Below the pieces are notes generated by a model that was given only the letters and a program-made list of their open reading frames with translations, ran no database searches and was not told the DNA's origin. 64,000 bases of DNA from Komagataeibacter swingsii (lineage in GTDB: Bacteria > Pseudomonadota > Alphaproteobacteria > Acetobacterales > Acetobacteraceae), in assembly GCF_003207895.1 (NCBI RefSeq), contig NZ_NKUB01000002.1, forward strand, positions 124,001-188,000. Direction: 5' to 3'. Shown piece after piece: positions 26,270 through 35,866 of this stretch (positions are counted from its first letter, which is position 1; each line of letters opens with the position of its first letter). A program made the position numbers and the translations under genes.

Positions 26270-27781
26270 TCAGAAGAAGCCGCGCTTCTTGTCGCTGTAG
26301 CTGACCAGCATGTTCTTGGTCTGCTGGTAGTGCTCAAGCACCATCTTGTGGGTTTCACGACCGATGCCGGACTTCTTGTACCCGCCAAACGCCGCATGCG
26401 CGGGATAGACGTGATAGCAGTTGATCCACACGCGACCTGCTTCCAGCCCGCGACCCATGCGGTAGCAGGTGTTGGCGTCACGGCTCCACACACCCGAGCC
26501 GAGGCCGAAGGGGGTGTCGTTGGCGATGGCCAGCGCTTCTTCTTCCGTCTTGAAGGTCGTCACGGCCAGGACGGGGCCAAAGATCTCTTCCTGGAAGATG
26601 CGCATCTTGTTGTTGCCCTTGAACACGGTCGGCTGCACGTAGCACCCGTTGTTCAGGTCGCCAGCAAGGTCCGGACGGCCGCCACCGGTCAGCAGTTCGG
26701 CGCCTTCGCCCTTGCCAATGTCGATGTAGGACAGGATTTTTTCCTGATGCCCGTGCGAGTTCTGCGCGCCCATCATGGTGTTGGGGTCCAGCGGGTTGCC
26801 CTGGCGGATCGCCTTGATGCGCGGCAGGGCGCGTTCCATGAACTTCTCATAGATCGATTCATGCACCAGCGCACGGCTGGGGCAGGAGCAGATCTGGCCC
26901 TGGTTGAGCGCGAACATGGTGAAGCCTTCGATCGCCTTGTCCAGGTAATCGTCGTCCTTGTCCATGATGTCGGCGAAGAAGATGTTCGGCGACTTGCCAC
27001 CCAGTTCCAGCGTTGCCGGGATCAGGTGTTCGGCGGCGGCGTGCGCGATCATCTTGCCAGTGGGCGTGGAACCGGTGAAGGCGATCTTTGCAATGCGGTC
27101 GCTGTTGGACAGGGCCGCACCCACGTCCTTGCCCAGGCCGTTGACGATGTTCAGCGTGCCAGGCGGGAACAGGTCGCCGATCAGTTCCATCAGCACCAGC
27201 ATGGAAGCGGGCGTGCTTTCGGCGGGCTTCATGACCACGCAGTTACCGGCGACCAGCGCGGGGGCCAGCTTCCACGAACCCATGAGCAGCGGGAAGTTCC
27301 ACGGAATGATCTGGGCCACGACGCCCAGCGGCTCATGGAAATGGTAGGCGATGGTGGTGGCGTCGATCTCGCTCAGCGTGCCTTCCTGGGCGCGTATGCA
27401 GCCGGCGAAGTAACGGAAATGGTCGATTGCCAGCGGGATGTCGGCGGTCATGGTTTCACGGATGGGCTTGCCGTTGTCCCATGTCTCGGCCCGGGCGAGC
27501 AGGTCGAGGTTCTTTTCCATGACATCGGCTGCCTTGAGCAGGATCAGCGCGCGGTCGGCCGGCGCCATCTCGCCCCATGCGGCCCGGACCTTGTGCGCGG
27601 CATCAAGCGCCAGTTCCACATCGGCCGCGGTGGAAGCGGGCACTTCACACAGTACGCGGCCATCGACGGGGGATGTATTGGTCAGGTAATGACCATCGAC
27701 CGGGGCGACCCACTTGCCACCGATATAGTTGCCATAGCGGGCCTTGAACGGGGGGGCTGCTGATATGCTGTCTGACGGCAT
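26270..27781 (-). CDS. aldB: NAD(P)-dependent aldehyde dehydrogenase, AldB/ExaC type
   Basis: 503 residues, very similar throughout to E. coli Ald[61 protein letters not shown]. Catalytic residues are E259 (LELGGKSPN) and C298 in [11 protein letters not shown]; the C-S-C-P pattern is typical of this subgroup. It ends [20 protein letters not shown]. It oxidises acetaldehyde or other short aldehydes to acids in the cytoplasm, alongside the periplasmic membrane-bound enzymes of these bacteria. The AT-rich stretch upstream (27790-28130) should contain its promoter. Confidence 0.93.
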   Translation of the reverse strand: MPSDSISAAPPFKARYGNYIGGKWVAPVDGHYLTNTSPVDGRVLCEVPASTAADVELALDAAHKVRAAWGEMAPADRALILLKAADVMEKNLDLLARAETWDNGKPIRETMTADIPLAIDHFRYFAGCIRAQEGTLSEIDATTIAYHFHEPLGVVAQIIPWNFPLLMGSWKLAPALVAGNCVVMKPAESTPASMLVLMELIGDLFPPGTLNIVNGLGKDVGAALSNSDRIAKIAFTGSTPTGKMIAHAAAEHLIPATLELGGKSPNIFFADIMDKDDDYLDKAIEGFTMFALNQGQICSCPSRALVHESIYEKFMERALPRIKAIRQGNPLDPNTMMGAQNSHGHQEKILSYIDIGKGEGAELLTGGGRPDLAGDLNNGCYVQPTVFKGNNKMRIFQEEIFGPVLAVTTFKTEEEALAIANDTPFGLGSGVWSRDANTCYRMGRGLEAGRVWINCYHVYPAHAAFGGYKKSGIGRETHKMVLEHYQQTKNMLVSYSDKKRGFF

Positions 27782-28365
27782 GAAATACTACTCCAGAAAT
27801 TATTTTGAAATCAGGAAACGCTAAAGGGGATGCGTATGGTTATTTATTAAATCCCTGCGGATATTCCTGATTTTTACACTAAACCCAAAACACAGGCATG
27901 GATCTGGTCTGGATGACTGTCCAGTTCGCACGGCAATCATTTTGTGTGAACATGATCCCCTTTCAAACCGGACTGCCTTCTGGCCACACCCCGGTCGTTT
28001 CCGGGGCGCCATCTATATTCATAGGTATATAGACAAAGCCCTGACTGCAAGCTGAAACTAGGTAACGTAAACGTGAGTTATGCATCTAGTGCCATAAGGC
28101 CCACAGTGTAAGTTATTATATATCAATATGTTATGTTAATTTATGGTTGGAAAATATTTAATTTCCGCGCCCGATACCTGAATCGAAACAGGTGGTGCCT
28201 GCCCCGATCAAGGCACCGGGTGACACGGACCCACCATCACGCCCGCACGGTCGGGGAAAGCATTCCCCCTGCCCGGCCGGTTCGATATCCGCCGCGATTA
28301 CTGCGACAGGGGTAATACATCCGCAAGGTAACGGCGTGCCCATGCACTCAATTACTGGATGGCTT
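27782..28365. other. AT-rich intergenic region upstream of aldB
   Basis: About 580 bases, with AT-rich patches at 27838-27880 and 28100-28160, well below the GC level of flanking genes. It probably carries the aldB promoter. A 63-codon minus-strand frame (27821-28012) shows no family or good ribosome site. No tRNA or strong terminator is seen. Confidence 0.5.
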
Positions 28366-28677
28366 TTATTCAGGGTACGCCCAGAGACTACCCGGAAATA
28401 CATGTTTCCGGATATCGGCATTCAGCATTTCGAAAAAAGCCCCGCCAAAGGCAGCTTCGCACATGGGGTCGGGAATGTGGCCCTGCATCAATACCGGAAC
28501 AGGCTGGCCGTTGCGGCTGACAGGTCCCCCATTGTCATCCATCCATGCAAAACCGCGTAGGACACATAGAAAACCGTGCATGCCGGCATGCCCATCATAA
28601 TAATGCGCGACAGGCTGTACTGCATGAATATCCTGCGGTCCATCATCATACCTCCATTCTACATCATTGGGGAGCAT
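28366..28677 (-). CDS. Possible hypothetical protein (103 residues)
   Basis: The frame reads MLPNDVEWRYDDGPQDIHAV, then QPVAHYYDGHAGMHGFLCVL and GFAWMDDNGGPVSRNGQPVP, ending WAYPE. It looks protein-like, with a mix of aromatic, acidic and glycine residues, but its codons are less GC-rich at third positions than the neighbours and I recognise no family. There is no clear ribosome site. It may be a fragment of a larger or acquired gene. It lies between the porin and aldB, same strand as both. Confidence 0.3.
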   Translation of the reverse strand: MLPNDVEWRYDDGPQDIHAVQPVAHYYDGHAGMHGFLCVLRGFAWMDDNGGPVSRNGQPVPVLMQGHIPDPMCEAAFGGAFFEMLNADIRKHVFPGSLWAYPE

Positions 28678-28761
28678 GCATCCCGCATGTTCATTTTATC
28701 GCAGCAATAGGCAGGCTGCCCCTGGGGCTGCCATTCCGTTCCTGTATTTCACCGGATGCCG

Positions 28762-30558
28762 TCAGAACCGGAATACAAAATTCGACTGGTAATACGTACC
28801 ACTGCTCCCCCCCGCCGCATCAAGGGCATGCGAGGTCATGAAACGGGATGCGTATTGCGTCCATGACACATGCGTATTGATCTGCCAGGCAACCGATACC
28901 TGTGGCGCCATGCCGATGAACCTGCCACGAAAATTACCCGCGAATTTGTAATTCCCCGATGATTTGTAAATGGGGTCATTCACACTGTCGCGCCAGAACA
29001 ATGGATACTTGAACTGGATGCTGACCGACTTGAATGGCGTAATCCGGACCAGCGGCGCGAAACTGATCAGGTTGGACGCCGTCATGTAGGTTGTCGTGTC
29101 GAGGTAGTTGGTCTGCGGGCTGAAGGGGGTAATATAGGTGCCAATCGTGCCGGTCCGGTCCGATGAATTGCCGCCCGAATACACATCCGTCTGGATACCG
29201 GCGAATGTATTCAACGCCTTTTCCGAAAAACGGTACCCTACTGATGAATTGATGGCATAGGCACTGACATTGCGCGCCAGCGTGGTCCCGGATGGACGGA
29301 ACACCCCGCCCTGCCAGATCCCGCCCATCGAAAATTCAATCGGCCCCGCCACGCCATGCCAGCGCATGCCGAAATTGTTGCGCGTATTGGATCCCTTGAC
29401 CGAACTGCCGCCCGGTCCCGCAATCGCGCCGGCCGCGCCATTCAGCTTGTAGCCAATATAAAAGGCGTCAACAAAGGAATACCCCTTCTGCCCCATGAAG
29501 GTGAAGTCGGGCGGCGCCCATGTCGTGTTGAAACCATACAGGCGCGAGGCATAGTTTTCCGTATCGTGAAACATCTTGTTTTCGCTGTCATATGTCTGCA
29601 CGAAATCCCAGCCATCGATACGCACGCGCTTCCACACCATGTAACCCCGGAACCCGTCCCATGACAGCGGCACGTTCGGCGTCTCACGGGCGTACAGCAT
29701 GTAGGACGGCGCATCGAGGAACTGCTGCCGCCCGAACATGAAGCCGCTTTTGGCGCCAAGCATGTTCCACCGCACTTCCACAAAGGCCTGCTGCGCGTCC
29801 AGACGCTTGCGATAGGTCGACCCATAACCGTAACCACCCCAGCCGGCGGCATCCGCATTCACCAACTGACCGAAAAAGCGCAGGTGCGAACCGATATGCA
29901 GGTCCGCGCCATACAGGTTGCGCACGGCGAAACGCCCGGAATCATTGGGCTTTTGCGTACCCAGCATGGGGCGGGTTTCAAACCAGTTACGCAGGCGGGT
30001 TTCACCTGAAAAACTGATCCATACATTGCCGCTGCGGGTCAACGGGATGTATTTCAGCACGTCAAAGGGGTCATTATGGTTTTTCCCGCCGCGCAGGTTG
30101 CTCCAGTCCTCGGCCCACGGTACCACGCCATATGTCCCGACCGGGCCGAAGCCTGCTGATTCCCCGTTTCCCCGGTTGAACACGCCCCAGTCATACTGGT
30201 GGCCATTCCTGCGGTTTTCCGCGCCACTCATGCGCAGGGGCTGCCCCACCGGGTTGGCGTGCGGGTAAACCTGTATCGGGGGGCGTCGCCCGATACGCAC
30301 AACCACGTTTTCAGGCTGTGATTGTGATACCTGCCCTGCCGGTAGGTCCGCCGCTGGCGCACCGGCGGAAACGGGGCCAGCGGCATGCGCGCCCTGCCCC
30401 ATGGCGATGAAGCCCGCAGGTAGGCTGAGCAGCATGGCCAGGACATGGAAATCGGTGGATTTCCTGCCCCCCGGCATGGCATACGCGCCTGCGCCGCCCC
30501 TGCGGATGCAATGGGTACGAACGGTCGTGGCGGAATTCGGGAATGGCAACATTGTCAC
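28762..30558 (-). CDS. Alginate-export-domain outer-membrane porin
   Basis: Up to 598 residues. A signal-peptide-like segment (HVLAMLLSLPAGFIAMGQGAHA, cleaving after AHA) follows an N-terminal extension; ATG 30477 (MPGGRKSTDF) may be the true start. The mature protein has the AlgE-type opening WISFSGETRLRNWFETRPML, then FGRQQFLDAPSYMLYARETPNVPLSWDGFRG, alternating aromatic beta strands throughout, and ends in an aromatic residue (YYQSNFVFRF), as outer-membrane barrels do. Homologs in acetic acid bacteria are annotated as alginate export family proteins, but transported solutes are unknown. No polysaccharide genes lie alongside. Confidence 0.8.
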   Translation of the reverse strand: MTMLPFPNSATTVRTHCIRRGGAGAYAMPGGRKSTDFHVLAMLLSLPAGFIAMGQGAHAAGPVSAGAPAADLPAGQVSQSQPENVVVRIGRRPPIQVYPHANPVGQPLRMSGAENRRNGHQYDWGVFNRGNGESAGFGPVGTYGVVPWAEDWSNLRGGKNHNDPFDVLKYIPLTRSGNVWISFSGETRLRNWFETRPMLGTQKPNDSGRFAVRNLYGADLHIGSHLRFFGQLVNADAAGWGGYGYGSTYRKRLDAQQAFVEVRWNMLGAKSGFMFGRQQFLDAPSYMLYARETPNVPLSWDGFRGYMVWKRVRIDGWDFVQTYDSENKMFHDTENYASRLYGFNTTWAPPDFTFMGQKGYSFVDAFYIGYKLNGAAGAIAGPGGSSVKGSNTRNNFGMRWHGVAGPIEFSMGGIWQGGVFRPSGTTLARNVSAYAINSSVGYRFSEKALNTFAGIQTDVYSGGNSSDRTGTIGTYITPFSPQTNYLDTTTYMTASNLISFAPLVRITPFKSVSIQFKYPLFWRDSVNDPIYKSSGNYKFAGNFRGRFIGMAPQVSVAWQINTHVSWTQYASRFMTSHALDAAGGSSGTYYQSNFVFRF

Positions 30559-31525
30559 ATACCACTTCGCTATATGCAGGGCATCACGGTTTATTAAGCA
30601 CTGTATGTTTACGTATTATGTCATTAAAAACACGTCAATATCGTATTTTAATATTTTCCGTCCACGCGCATTGCAAATGCATGAAACGCCGCCTGAATAT
30701 CAATTAACATACTGTTATTTAACATTATATTCTGTTTGTAAAATAAATCGTAAAAATGACGGGAGACAGTTCCGCTGCATATATAAAACGATAGAGATCG
30801 TACTATATATCATTCTACGAAGTGGCAGGAAATCATATGTCCCCGCTGTCCCAAAAAGCATGGAACGCCCATAAACGCGACCGTCATGCAGGTTGCGCCA
30901 TCATCTCCGAATTTCCTATATTTCCTTAAAATAACAGGAGTAATTTTGATATATGACATGCAGGACATAACCAGACCCGGCCTGCCCCACGTTTCAGTCA
31001 CGGCGGGAACAACCAGACTGTTCCCCTATGCTCCGGAAAGATGGCAATGCCGCCACAGGCTTATCATACAGTCATAGGCGTGAATTATTCCACGATATCA
31101 GACGCGGCTTCCTTTCCCGCAGGCATGAACCCATATCCTGCCATCCGGGACGCCCGGCTATAGCGAACCGGACATGGCCTGCATGGCGTTTTCATACCCG
31201 CCACAGATTATTCACTATTTTACAGTGTTTTCCTTACATTCGGCCATGCCATGATGATATTTTTTTATTTTCAATGGGCAAGCCATGATTGTCACGACCG
31301 CTGCGACCCCATCCGGGTACCCATGGGTAGTCGACAGGCGATTTCTTCCCGATAAATTAACTTATAATTTCGTGTTTAATGTTGACTTACGTATGTTGTT
31401 GTATTTTTATGCGCCCATCAATCTGCCGCCAGCCGGATCACGCCATGACCGTATCCCTGCGCCACCATATGCAACGCAATGCCGGTTTTTATGTCGCAAA
31501 AACAGTCGTCCGGGTCAGGAATAAA
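30559..31525. other. Long AT-rich intergenic region
   Basis: Almost 1 kb between the divergent porin and metQ genes. The porin-side half (30583-30830) is very AT-rich. No frame has a recognisable domain or a good ribosome site. It should contain the porin promoter and the met operon promoter. No SAM-type riboswitch was recognised before metQ. The low GC suggests either a large regulatory region or acquired DNA that has decayed. Confidence 0.5.
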
Positions 31526-32347
31526 ATGAAACCGAACCGCCCCATCACACGAAGACGCGCCCTTTCCCTGCTGGGGGCCGCTGCCTGCCTGCCTGCGATC
31601 CATACCGCCCGGGCGGCGGATGCCAGGCGGCTGCGTATCGGGATCATGGCGGGCGAGGACGAGGATCTGTGGCGCGTGATCGCCGCCAATGCCGCGAAAG
31701 AGGGGCTGGCCCTCTCCATCGTGCCATTTTCCGACTACAACACACCCGACGAAGCCTTGGCCGAGCATGAAATTGATGCCAATGCCTTCCAGCACGGCCC
31801 CTTCCTGCAGGCGCAGGTCGCGGCGCGCGGTTACAATATCGTCGCGGTCGGGAATACCTGGTTCTCCCCCATCGGGCTGTATTCGGCGCGGTGGAAGTCG
31901 GTGGCCGACCTGCCACAGAACGCCGTGATCGGGGTACCGAACGATCCCAGCAATGAAGGCCGCGCGCTGCACCTGCTCGAAGCGCTGGGGCTGATCAGGC
32001 TGCCCCCTTCCGCAGGGCTGCTGCCGACGCCGCTGGATATCACCGACAATCCGCGCAGCCTGACATTCCGTGAACTGGATGCCGGGATTGTCGGGCGTTC
32101 CCTGCCCGACCTGGATGCCGCCATCGTCAATACCAACTGGGCGCTGAAGGCGGGAATTGACCTGGTGAAACAGAAAATCGGGCAGGAATCCCTTCACGAC
32201 AACCCTTACGTCAACTTCATTGCCGTCAACGCCGCCGATGCGCAGGCCCCGTGGGTGACGCCACTGGTCAATGCGGTTCACCAGCCATCCACCAGCGCCG
32301 CGATCGAGACGATCTTCCACGGTTCGGTGCTGCCAGCATGGACGTAA
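31526..32347 (+). CDS. metQ: Methionine ABC transporter substrate-binding protein, MetQ/NlpA family
   Basis: 273 residues. The N-terminus MKPNRPITRRRALSLLGAAA continues CLPAIHTARA, a twin-arginine-like signal without a clear lipobox. The mature part has the NlpA pattern: IGIMAGEDEDLWRVI, DYNTPDEALAEHEIDANAFQHGPFL, AVGNTWFSPIGLYS, VIGVPNDPSNEGRALHLLEALGLIRL and the late NYVNFIAV-like 'DNPYVNFIAVNAAD'. It binds methionine in the periplasm for the MetNI importer. AGGA lies 7 bases upstream of ATG 31526. The 3' end overlaps metN by 10 bases. Confidence 0.9.
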   Translation: MKPNRPITRRRALSLLGAAACLPAIHTARAADARRLRIGIMAGEDEDLWRVIAANAAKEGLALSIVPFSDYNTPDEALAEHEIDANAFQHGPFLQAQVAARGYNIVAVGNTWFSPIGLYSARWKSVADLPQNAVIGVPNDPSNEGRALHLLEALGLIRLPPSAGLLPTPLDITDNPRSLTFRELDAGIVGRSLPDLDAAIVNTNWALKAGIDLVKQKIGQESLHDNPYVNFIAVNAADAQAPWVTPLVNAVHQPSTSAAIETIFHGSVLPAWT

Positions 32348-33372
32348 GCCTGGTCCAGGTCCGCAATGTCAGCCGCGGCTTTGGCGGGCAGCTTGCGCTG
32401 GATGACATAAGCTTTACCGTGGCACGGGGCGAGATACTGGGCGTTATTGGCCGATCGGGGGCTGGCAAGAGTTCCCTGCTGCGCTGCCTTGGCGCGCTGG
32501 ACCGGCCTGATACCGGCCATATCGTGATCGAGGGGCATGACCTGACCACCCTGCCCCAGTCGCGGCTGGTCGGCCTGCGACGCCGGATCGGGTTTGTTTT
32601 CCAGCATTTCAACCTGCTGGGTTCCCGCACGGTGGCGGGCAATATCAGCCTGCCGCTTGAAATAGCGGGCATGCCACGGGCGCAGCGCAGGGAGCGGATT
32701 GCGGAACTGCTCTCCCTTGTCGGGTTATCGGACCACGGCCACAAATGGCCGGCGCAACTGTCGGGCGGGCAGAAACAGCGCGTGGGCATCGCCCGGGCGC
32801 TGGCCAACGCACCCGCCCTGCTGCTGTGCGACGAGGCCACATCCGCCCTTGATCCCGAAACGACGACATCCATCCTTGACCTTCTGGCCCGCATCAACCG
32901 CGAACTGGGCCTGACCATCATCATGATCACCCATGAAATGGATGTCATCCGCCGCATTGCCACCCATCTGGTCATTCTGGACCACGGGCGCATGATCGAA
33001 AACGGCCGGACGCTGGATATTCTGGGCGCGGATACACACTCCCCCGTAACGCAGGCGCTGCTGTCGGAAACACAGCCGCGACTTCCCCCCGCCATCCGTG
33101 CGAAACTGGTGGAAACACCCGTCCCCGGCGCGCATGCCGTCATCCGCCTGCGCATGGGCGGCATGGCGGCGGACCAGCCGGTACTGTCCACGCTGGGGCG
33201 GCGTTTCGGGGTAGACGCCATCATGCTTGCGGGCGGCACAAGCGAAATCGCGGGCCAGCCCTTTGCCGACATGATTGTATGCCTGAGCGATTATTCAGCA
33301 GAAATTCAGGATTTCCTCCACGGTCTCGCCCCATCACTGAAGGTTCTTGGCTATGTCCCGGCTGATCTTTGA
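32338..33372 (+). CDS. metN: Methionine ABC transporter ATPase MetN
   Basis: 344 residues. Walker A GRSGAGKSS (38-46), signature LSGGQKQRVGIARALA, Walker B LLLCDEATSALDPETT and ITHEMDVIRRI are the MetN pattern. The C-terminal 80 residues (HAVIRLRMGGMAADQPVLST onward) form the NIL regulatory domain that senses methionine and shuts down transport. ATG 32338 lies inside the metQ 3' end. The gene overlaps metI by 20 bases. Confidence 0.93.
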   Translation: MDVSLVQVRNVSRGFGGQLALDDISFTVARGEILGVIGRSGAGKSSLLRCLGALDRPDTGHIVIEGHDLTTLPQSRLVGLRRRIGFVFQHFNLLGSRTVAGNISLPLEIAGMPRAQRRERIAELLSLVGLSDHGHKWPAQLSGGQKQRVGIARALANAPALLLCDEATSALDPETTTSILDLLARINRELGLTIIMITHEMDVIRRIATHLVILDHGRMIENGRTLDILGADTHSPVTQALLSETQPRLPPAIRAKLVETPVPGAHAVIRLRMGGMAADQPVLSTLGRRFGVDAIMLAGGTSEIAGQPFADMIVCLSDYSAEIQDFLHGLAPSLKVLGYVPADL

Positions 33373-34006
33373 CCTGATCCTGCGCGCAACATGGGAAACG
33401 GCGCAGATGGTGCTGGCATCGGGCCTTGTGGCCGTGATCGGCGGCCTGCCGCTGGCGCTGGTCGTGGTGGCCACCCGCCGGGACGGCCTGCTGCCCTGCC
33501 CGCCGGTCGCGCGCCTGCTGGGGCTGGTCATTGACATGCTGCGCGCCATTCCCTTCATCATCCTGCTGGTGATCCTTATTCCCGTCACCCGCATGATCGT
33601 GGGCACGTCGCTGGGAACCACGGCGGCCATCGTCCCGCTATCGCTTGCGGCCATCCCGTATTTCGCCCGCATTGCCGAAGTCTCGCTACGCGAGGTGGAC
33701 CCCGCACTGGTTGATGCCGTGCGGACCATGGGCGGCACGCGGTGGATGATCGTGCGCCATGTCCTGATCCCCGAAGCCCTGCCCGGACTTGTCGCGGGCC
33801 TGACCGTCACCCTGATTACCCTGACCGGGGCATCGGCCATGGCCGGGGCTGTGGGCGCGGGCGGGCTGGGCGATGTCGCCATCCGTTACGGCTACCAGCG
33901 TTTCAATACGGAAATCATGACGCTGGTGGTACTGGTCCTGATTGTTTTCGTCGCGTTGATCCAGAGCATCGGGAACGCGATTTCCCACCACCTGCGCCAT
34001 ACCTGA
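33353..34006 (+). CDS. metI: Methionine ABC transporter permease MetI
   Basis: 217 residues with five hydrophobic segments: MVLASGLVAVIGGLPLALVVV, then LGLVIDMLRAIPFIILLVILIP, and the MetI coupling loop ALVDAVRTMGGTRWMIVRHVLIPEALPGLV. It ends VALIQSIGNAISHHLRH. The ATG at 33353 has GAAGGT upstream; a TTG at 33347 is an alternative. It is the third gene of a tightly overlapping metQNI operon. Confidence 0.93.
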   Translation: MSRLIFDLILRATWETAQMVLASGLVAVIGGLPLALVVVATRRDGLLPCPPVARLLGLVIDMLRAIPFIILLVILIPVTRMIVGTSLGTTAAIVPLSLAAIPYFARIAEVSLREVDPALVDAVRTMGGTRWMIVRHVLIPEALPGLVAGLTVTLITLTGASAMAGAVGAGGLGDVAIRYGYQRFNTEIMTLVVLVLIVFVALIQSIGNAISHHLRHT

Positions 34007-34015
34007 CAGGGGGCC

Positions 34016-34468
34016 ATGCCCATGCACAGCATACGTGACCGGACCGCCACTGCCCTGATCATCATGCTGGACGTGGCGTTTCACAGCATTGCCGGCCGGC
34101 CGGTCAGCACGATTGATATCGCGGACCGCTCCGGCCTGGCCCGGCGCGGGATCGAACCCATCGTGCAGTCCCTTGCCCGGTCCGGCCTGTTGCAGGGCGT
34201 GCGCGGCCCGCATGGGGGCTACCGGCTGGGCCATCCGGCAGGCGAGATCCTGCTTGCGGATATCTACAGGGCCACGATGCATGATGACGCCCCTGCGGAA
34301 TGGCGCAGGGGCACGCTGTTCAATACGGTGGTCCGACCCTTTCTGGATCAGGTGGAAAGCATCCTGACCCACGAATACAGCAAGGTCACACTGCATGACT
34401 TCGTGCGGCAGGCCGAAACACGCGGCCTGCAACGCCCACCCGCCAGTCCGGTCAGCTTTTCGATATAA
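34016..34468 (+). CDS. Rrf2-family transcriptional regulator
   Basis: 150 residues. The winged helix reads ATALIIMLDVAFHSIAGRPVSTIDIADRSGLARRGIEPIVQSLARSGLLQGVRGPHGGYRLGHP in parts, where 'L.....RSGLL...RG..GGY.L' is the Rrf2 signature. It has no cysteine at all, so unlike IscR or RirA it cannot hold an iron-sulfur cluster and resembles CymR-type members. It lies 9 bases after metI, so it is part of the operon and probably autoregulates methionine or sulfur-amino-acid uptake. Two start codons (34016, 34022) are possible. Confidence 0.85.
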   Translation: MPMHSIRDRTATALIIMLDVAFHSIAGRPVSTIDIADRSGLARRGIEPIVQSLARSGLLQGVRGPHGGYRLGHPAGEILLADIYRATMHDDAPAEWRRGTLFNTVVRPFLDQVESILTHEYSKVTLHDFVRQAETRGLQRPPASPVSFSI

Positions 34469-34487
34469 ACTGCCATCTTTAAAGGAC

Positions 34488-34566
34488 AAAAGTTTTCGGG
34501 CGCCGCCTTTTTCCAGGAAGCCGGCGTCTTCCGAAGCTTTCTGAAAAAAGCTTCACCAAAGACTTC
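34488..34566 (+). repeat. Dispersed two-hairpin 3'-end element, copy C
   Basis: In the opposite orientation to copies A, B, D, F and G. It has arm AAAGTTTTCGGGCGCCGCC, a variant first hairpin, then GAAGCTTTCTGAAAAAAGCTTC (34532-34553, read as arms GAAGCTTT/AAAGCTTC) and arm ACCAAAGACTTCT. It lies 20 bases after the Rrf2-gene stop in the sense of that gene. Confidence 0.8.
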
Positions 34567-34579
34567 TCATGATTTTCAA

Positions 34580-35866
34580 TCAGTCCAGCCGGACGGAAGG
34601 GCGCACGAATACATCCAGCCAGTCCACAAGGCACGAAATCGTGCCGCGCACCGGCCCATACAGTTCAAACTGGTGCTGGCGATACAGCATGAGATGCACC
34701 ATGCGCGCCGACAGCCCGTGCAGCCAGCCACCGCCGAACACCGTGCCACCGGGGAACGTGCCCCAGCCGTTATAGTCACCCAGCGCCACCACGGCCCCCT
34801 TGTTATGGAAGGTGAAGGCAGGCAGCTTCTGGCCGCTCATCATCCACGCAGGCAATGCCCGGGCCAGATGGTGCGCCTGCTGGCGGGCGGCCTGTGCGGT
34901 AGGGGCGACGGGTTTTTCGGCAATGAAGGCACAGTCCCCCATGGCGAAGATGTTGTCATCCTCCATGACCTGCAGCGTCGGCCTGACCTCAAGCTGGCCG
35001 GAACGCGACAGCTTCAGCCCGCCAAACTGCTTCGTCACATCCGGCGCCTTCACGCCTGCGGCCCATACCCGCAGGGTTGCCGGAACACGGCTGCCGTCCT
35101 TGAGGATAAAGCCGTTTTCATCCGCGCCACTGACCATGGCGCCCGCGCGCACCTCGACGCCAATGGCCTCAAGCTGCGTGACCGCGGCATCCGAGACGGA
35201 TTCAGGGAAAGCCGGCAGGATGCGCGGCCCGGCTTCCAGCAGGGTGATGCGCAGCTTGGGCGGCTTTTCGCCAAAGCTGTAGAGCGAGGCAAGATCCAGT
35301 GCCTTGTGCAGTTCAGCCGCAAGCTGCGTGCCGGTGGCGCCGCCGCCGACAATGGCGATATCCAGTTCCTGATGATTGGCGAAAGCCCGCAGCAGTTCCA
35401 TGCGGAAACGGTCATTGAAGCCGTTCGCATCCACCAGGTTGTCGATGAACATGCAATGTTCGGCCACACCCGGCGTGCCAAAGTCATTCGCCCGGCTGCC
35501 GATCGACAGGACCACCGCGTCGTACCCCAGCGTACGGGCATCCACCACCAGTTCGCCCGTCTGCGGGTCCTTGATGGGGGCCAGCGAAATGGTCTTGGCC
35601 TTGCGGTCAAGGGCCGTGATCTCACCGGGCCAGAATTCGAAATGGTGGCGGCTGGCCTGCGACATGAAGCTTATGCGGTCATTTTCATTCGCGGCCGTGC
35701 CGGCGGCAAAGCAGTGCAGCATCGGCTTCCACACATGGGCGAAGCTCTTGTCCACCAGTGTGATCTCGGCCCGCCCCGATCGTCCGACCGAATTGCCCAG
35801 CCGTGTCGCCAGCGCAAGCCCGGCCACGCCACCGCCTACAATAACGATCCGAAACTTCTGTGCCAT
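34580..35866 (-). CDS. ndh: Type II NADH:quinone oxidoreductase (NDH-2), paralog 2
   Basis: 428 residues, co-linear with the paralog at 24785-26065 from MAQKFRIVIVGGGVAGLALA to DWLDVFVRPSVRLD. Both FAD and NADH motifs, the FAHVWKPMLHCFAAGTAANENDRISF block and the amphipathic C-terminus are kept. By eye most residues agree, with changes spread evenly. I chose ATG 35866 by alignment with paralog 1. The frame extends 51 residues upstream without similarity. It stands alone between the repeat and the SDR gene. Like paralog 1 it should feed electrons from NADH to ubiquinone. Confidence 0.93.
   Translation of the reverse strand: MAQKFRIVIVGGGVAGLALATRLGNSVGRSGRAEITLVDKSFAHVWKPMLHCFAAGTAANENDRISFMSQASRHHFEFWPGEITALDRKAKTISLAPIKDPQTGELVVDARTLGYDAVVLSIGSRANDFGTPGVAEHCMFIDNLVDANGFNDRFRMELLRAFANHQELDIAIVGGGATGTQLAAELHKALDLASLYSFGEKPPKLRITLLEAGPRILPAFPESVSDAAVTQLEAIGVEVRAGAMVSGADENGFILKDGSRVPATLRVWAAGVKAPDVTKQFGGLKLSRSGQLEVRPTLQVMEDDNIFAMGDCAFIAEKPVAPTAQAARQQAHHLARALPAWMMSGQKLPAFTFHNKGAVVALGDYNGWGTFPGGTVFGGGWLHGLSARMVHLMLYRQHQFELYGPVRGTISCLVDWLDVFVRPSVRLD

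Noticed and set aside
27821-28012. A 63-codon minus-strand frame upstream of aldB
   Set aside because: No ribosome site and no recognisable domain. It probably lies in the aldB leader.
31280-31525. Possible SAM-type riboswitch before metQ
   Set aside because: I looked for SAM-II/SAM-V-like elements because the operon imports methionine. No matching conserved core or pseudoknot was found.
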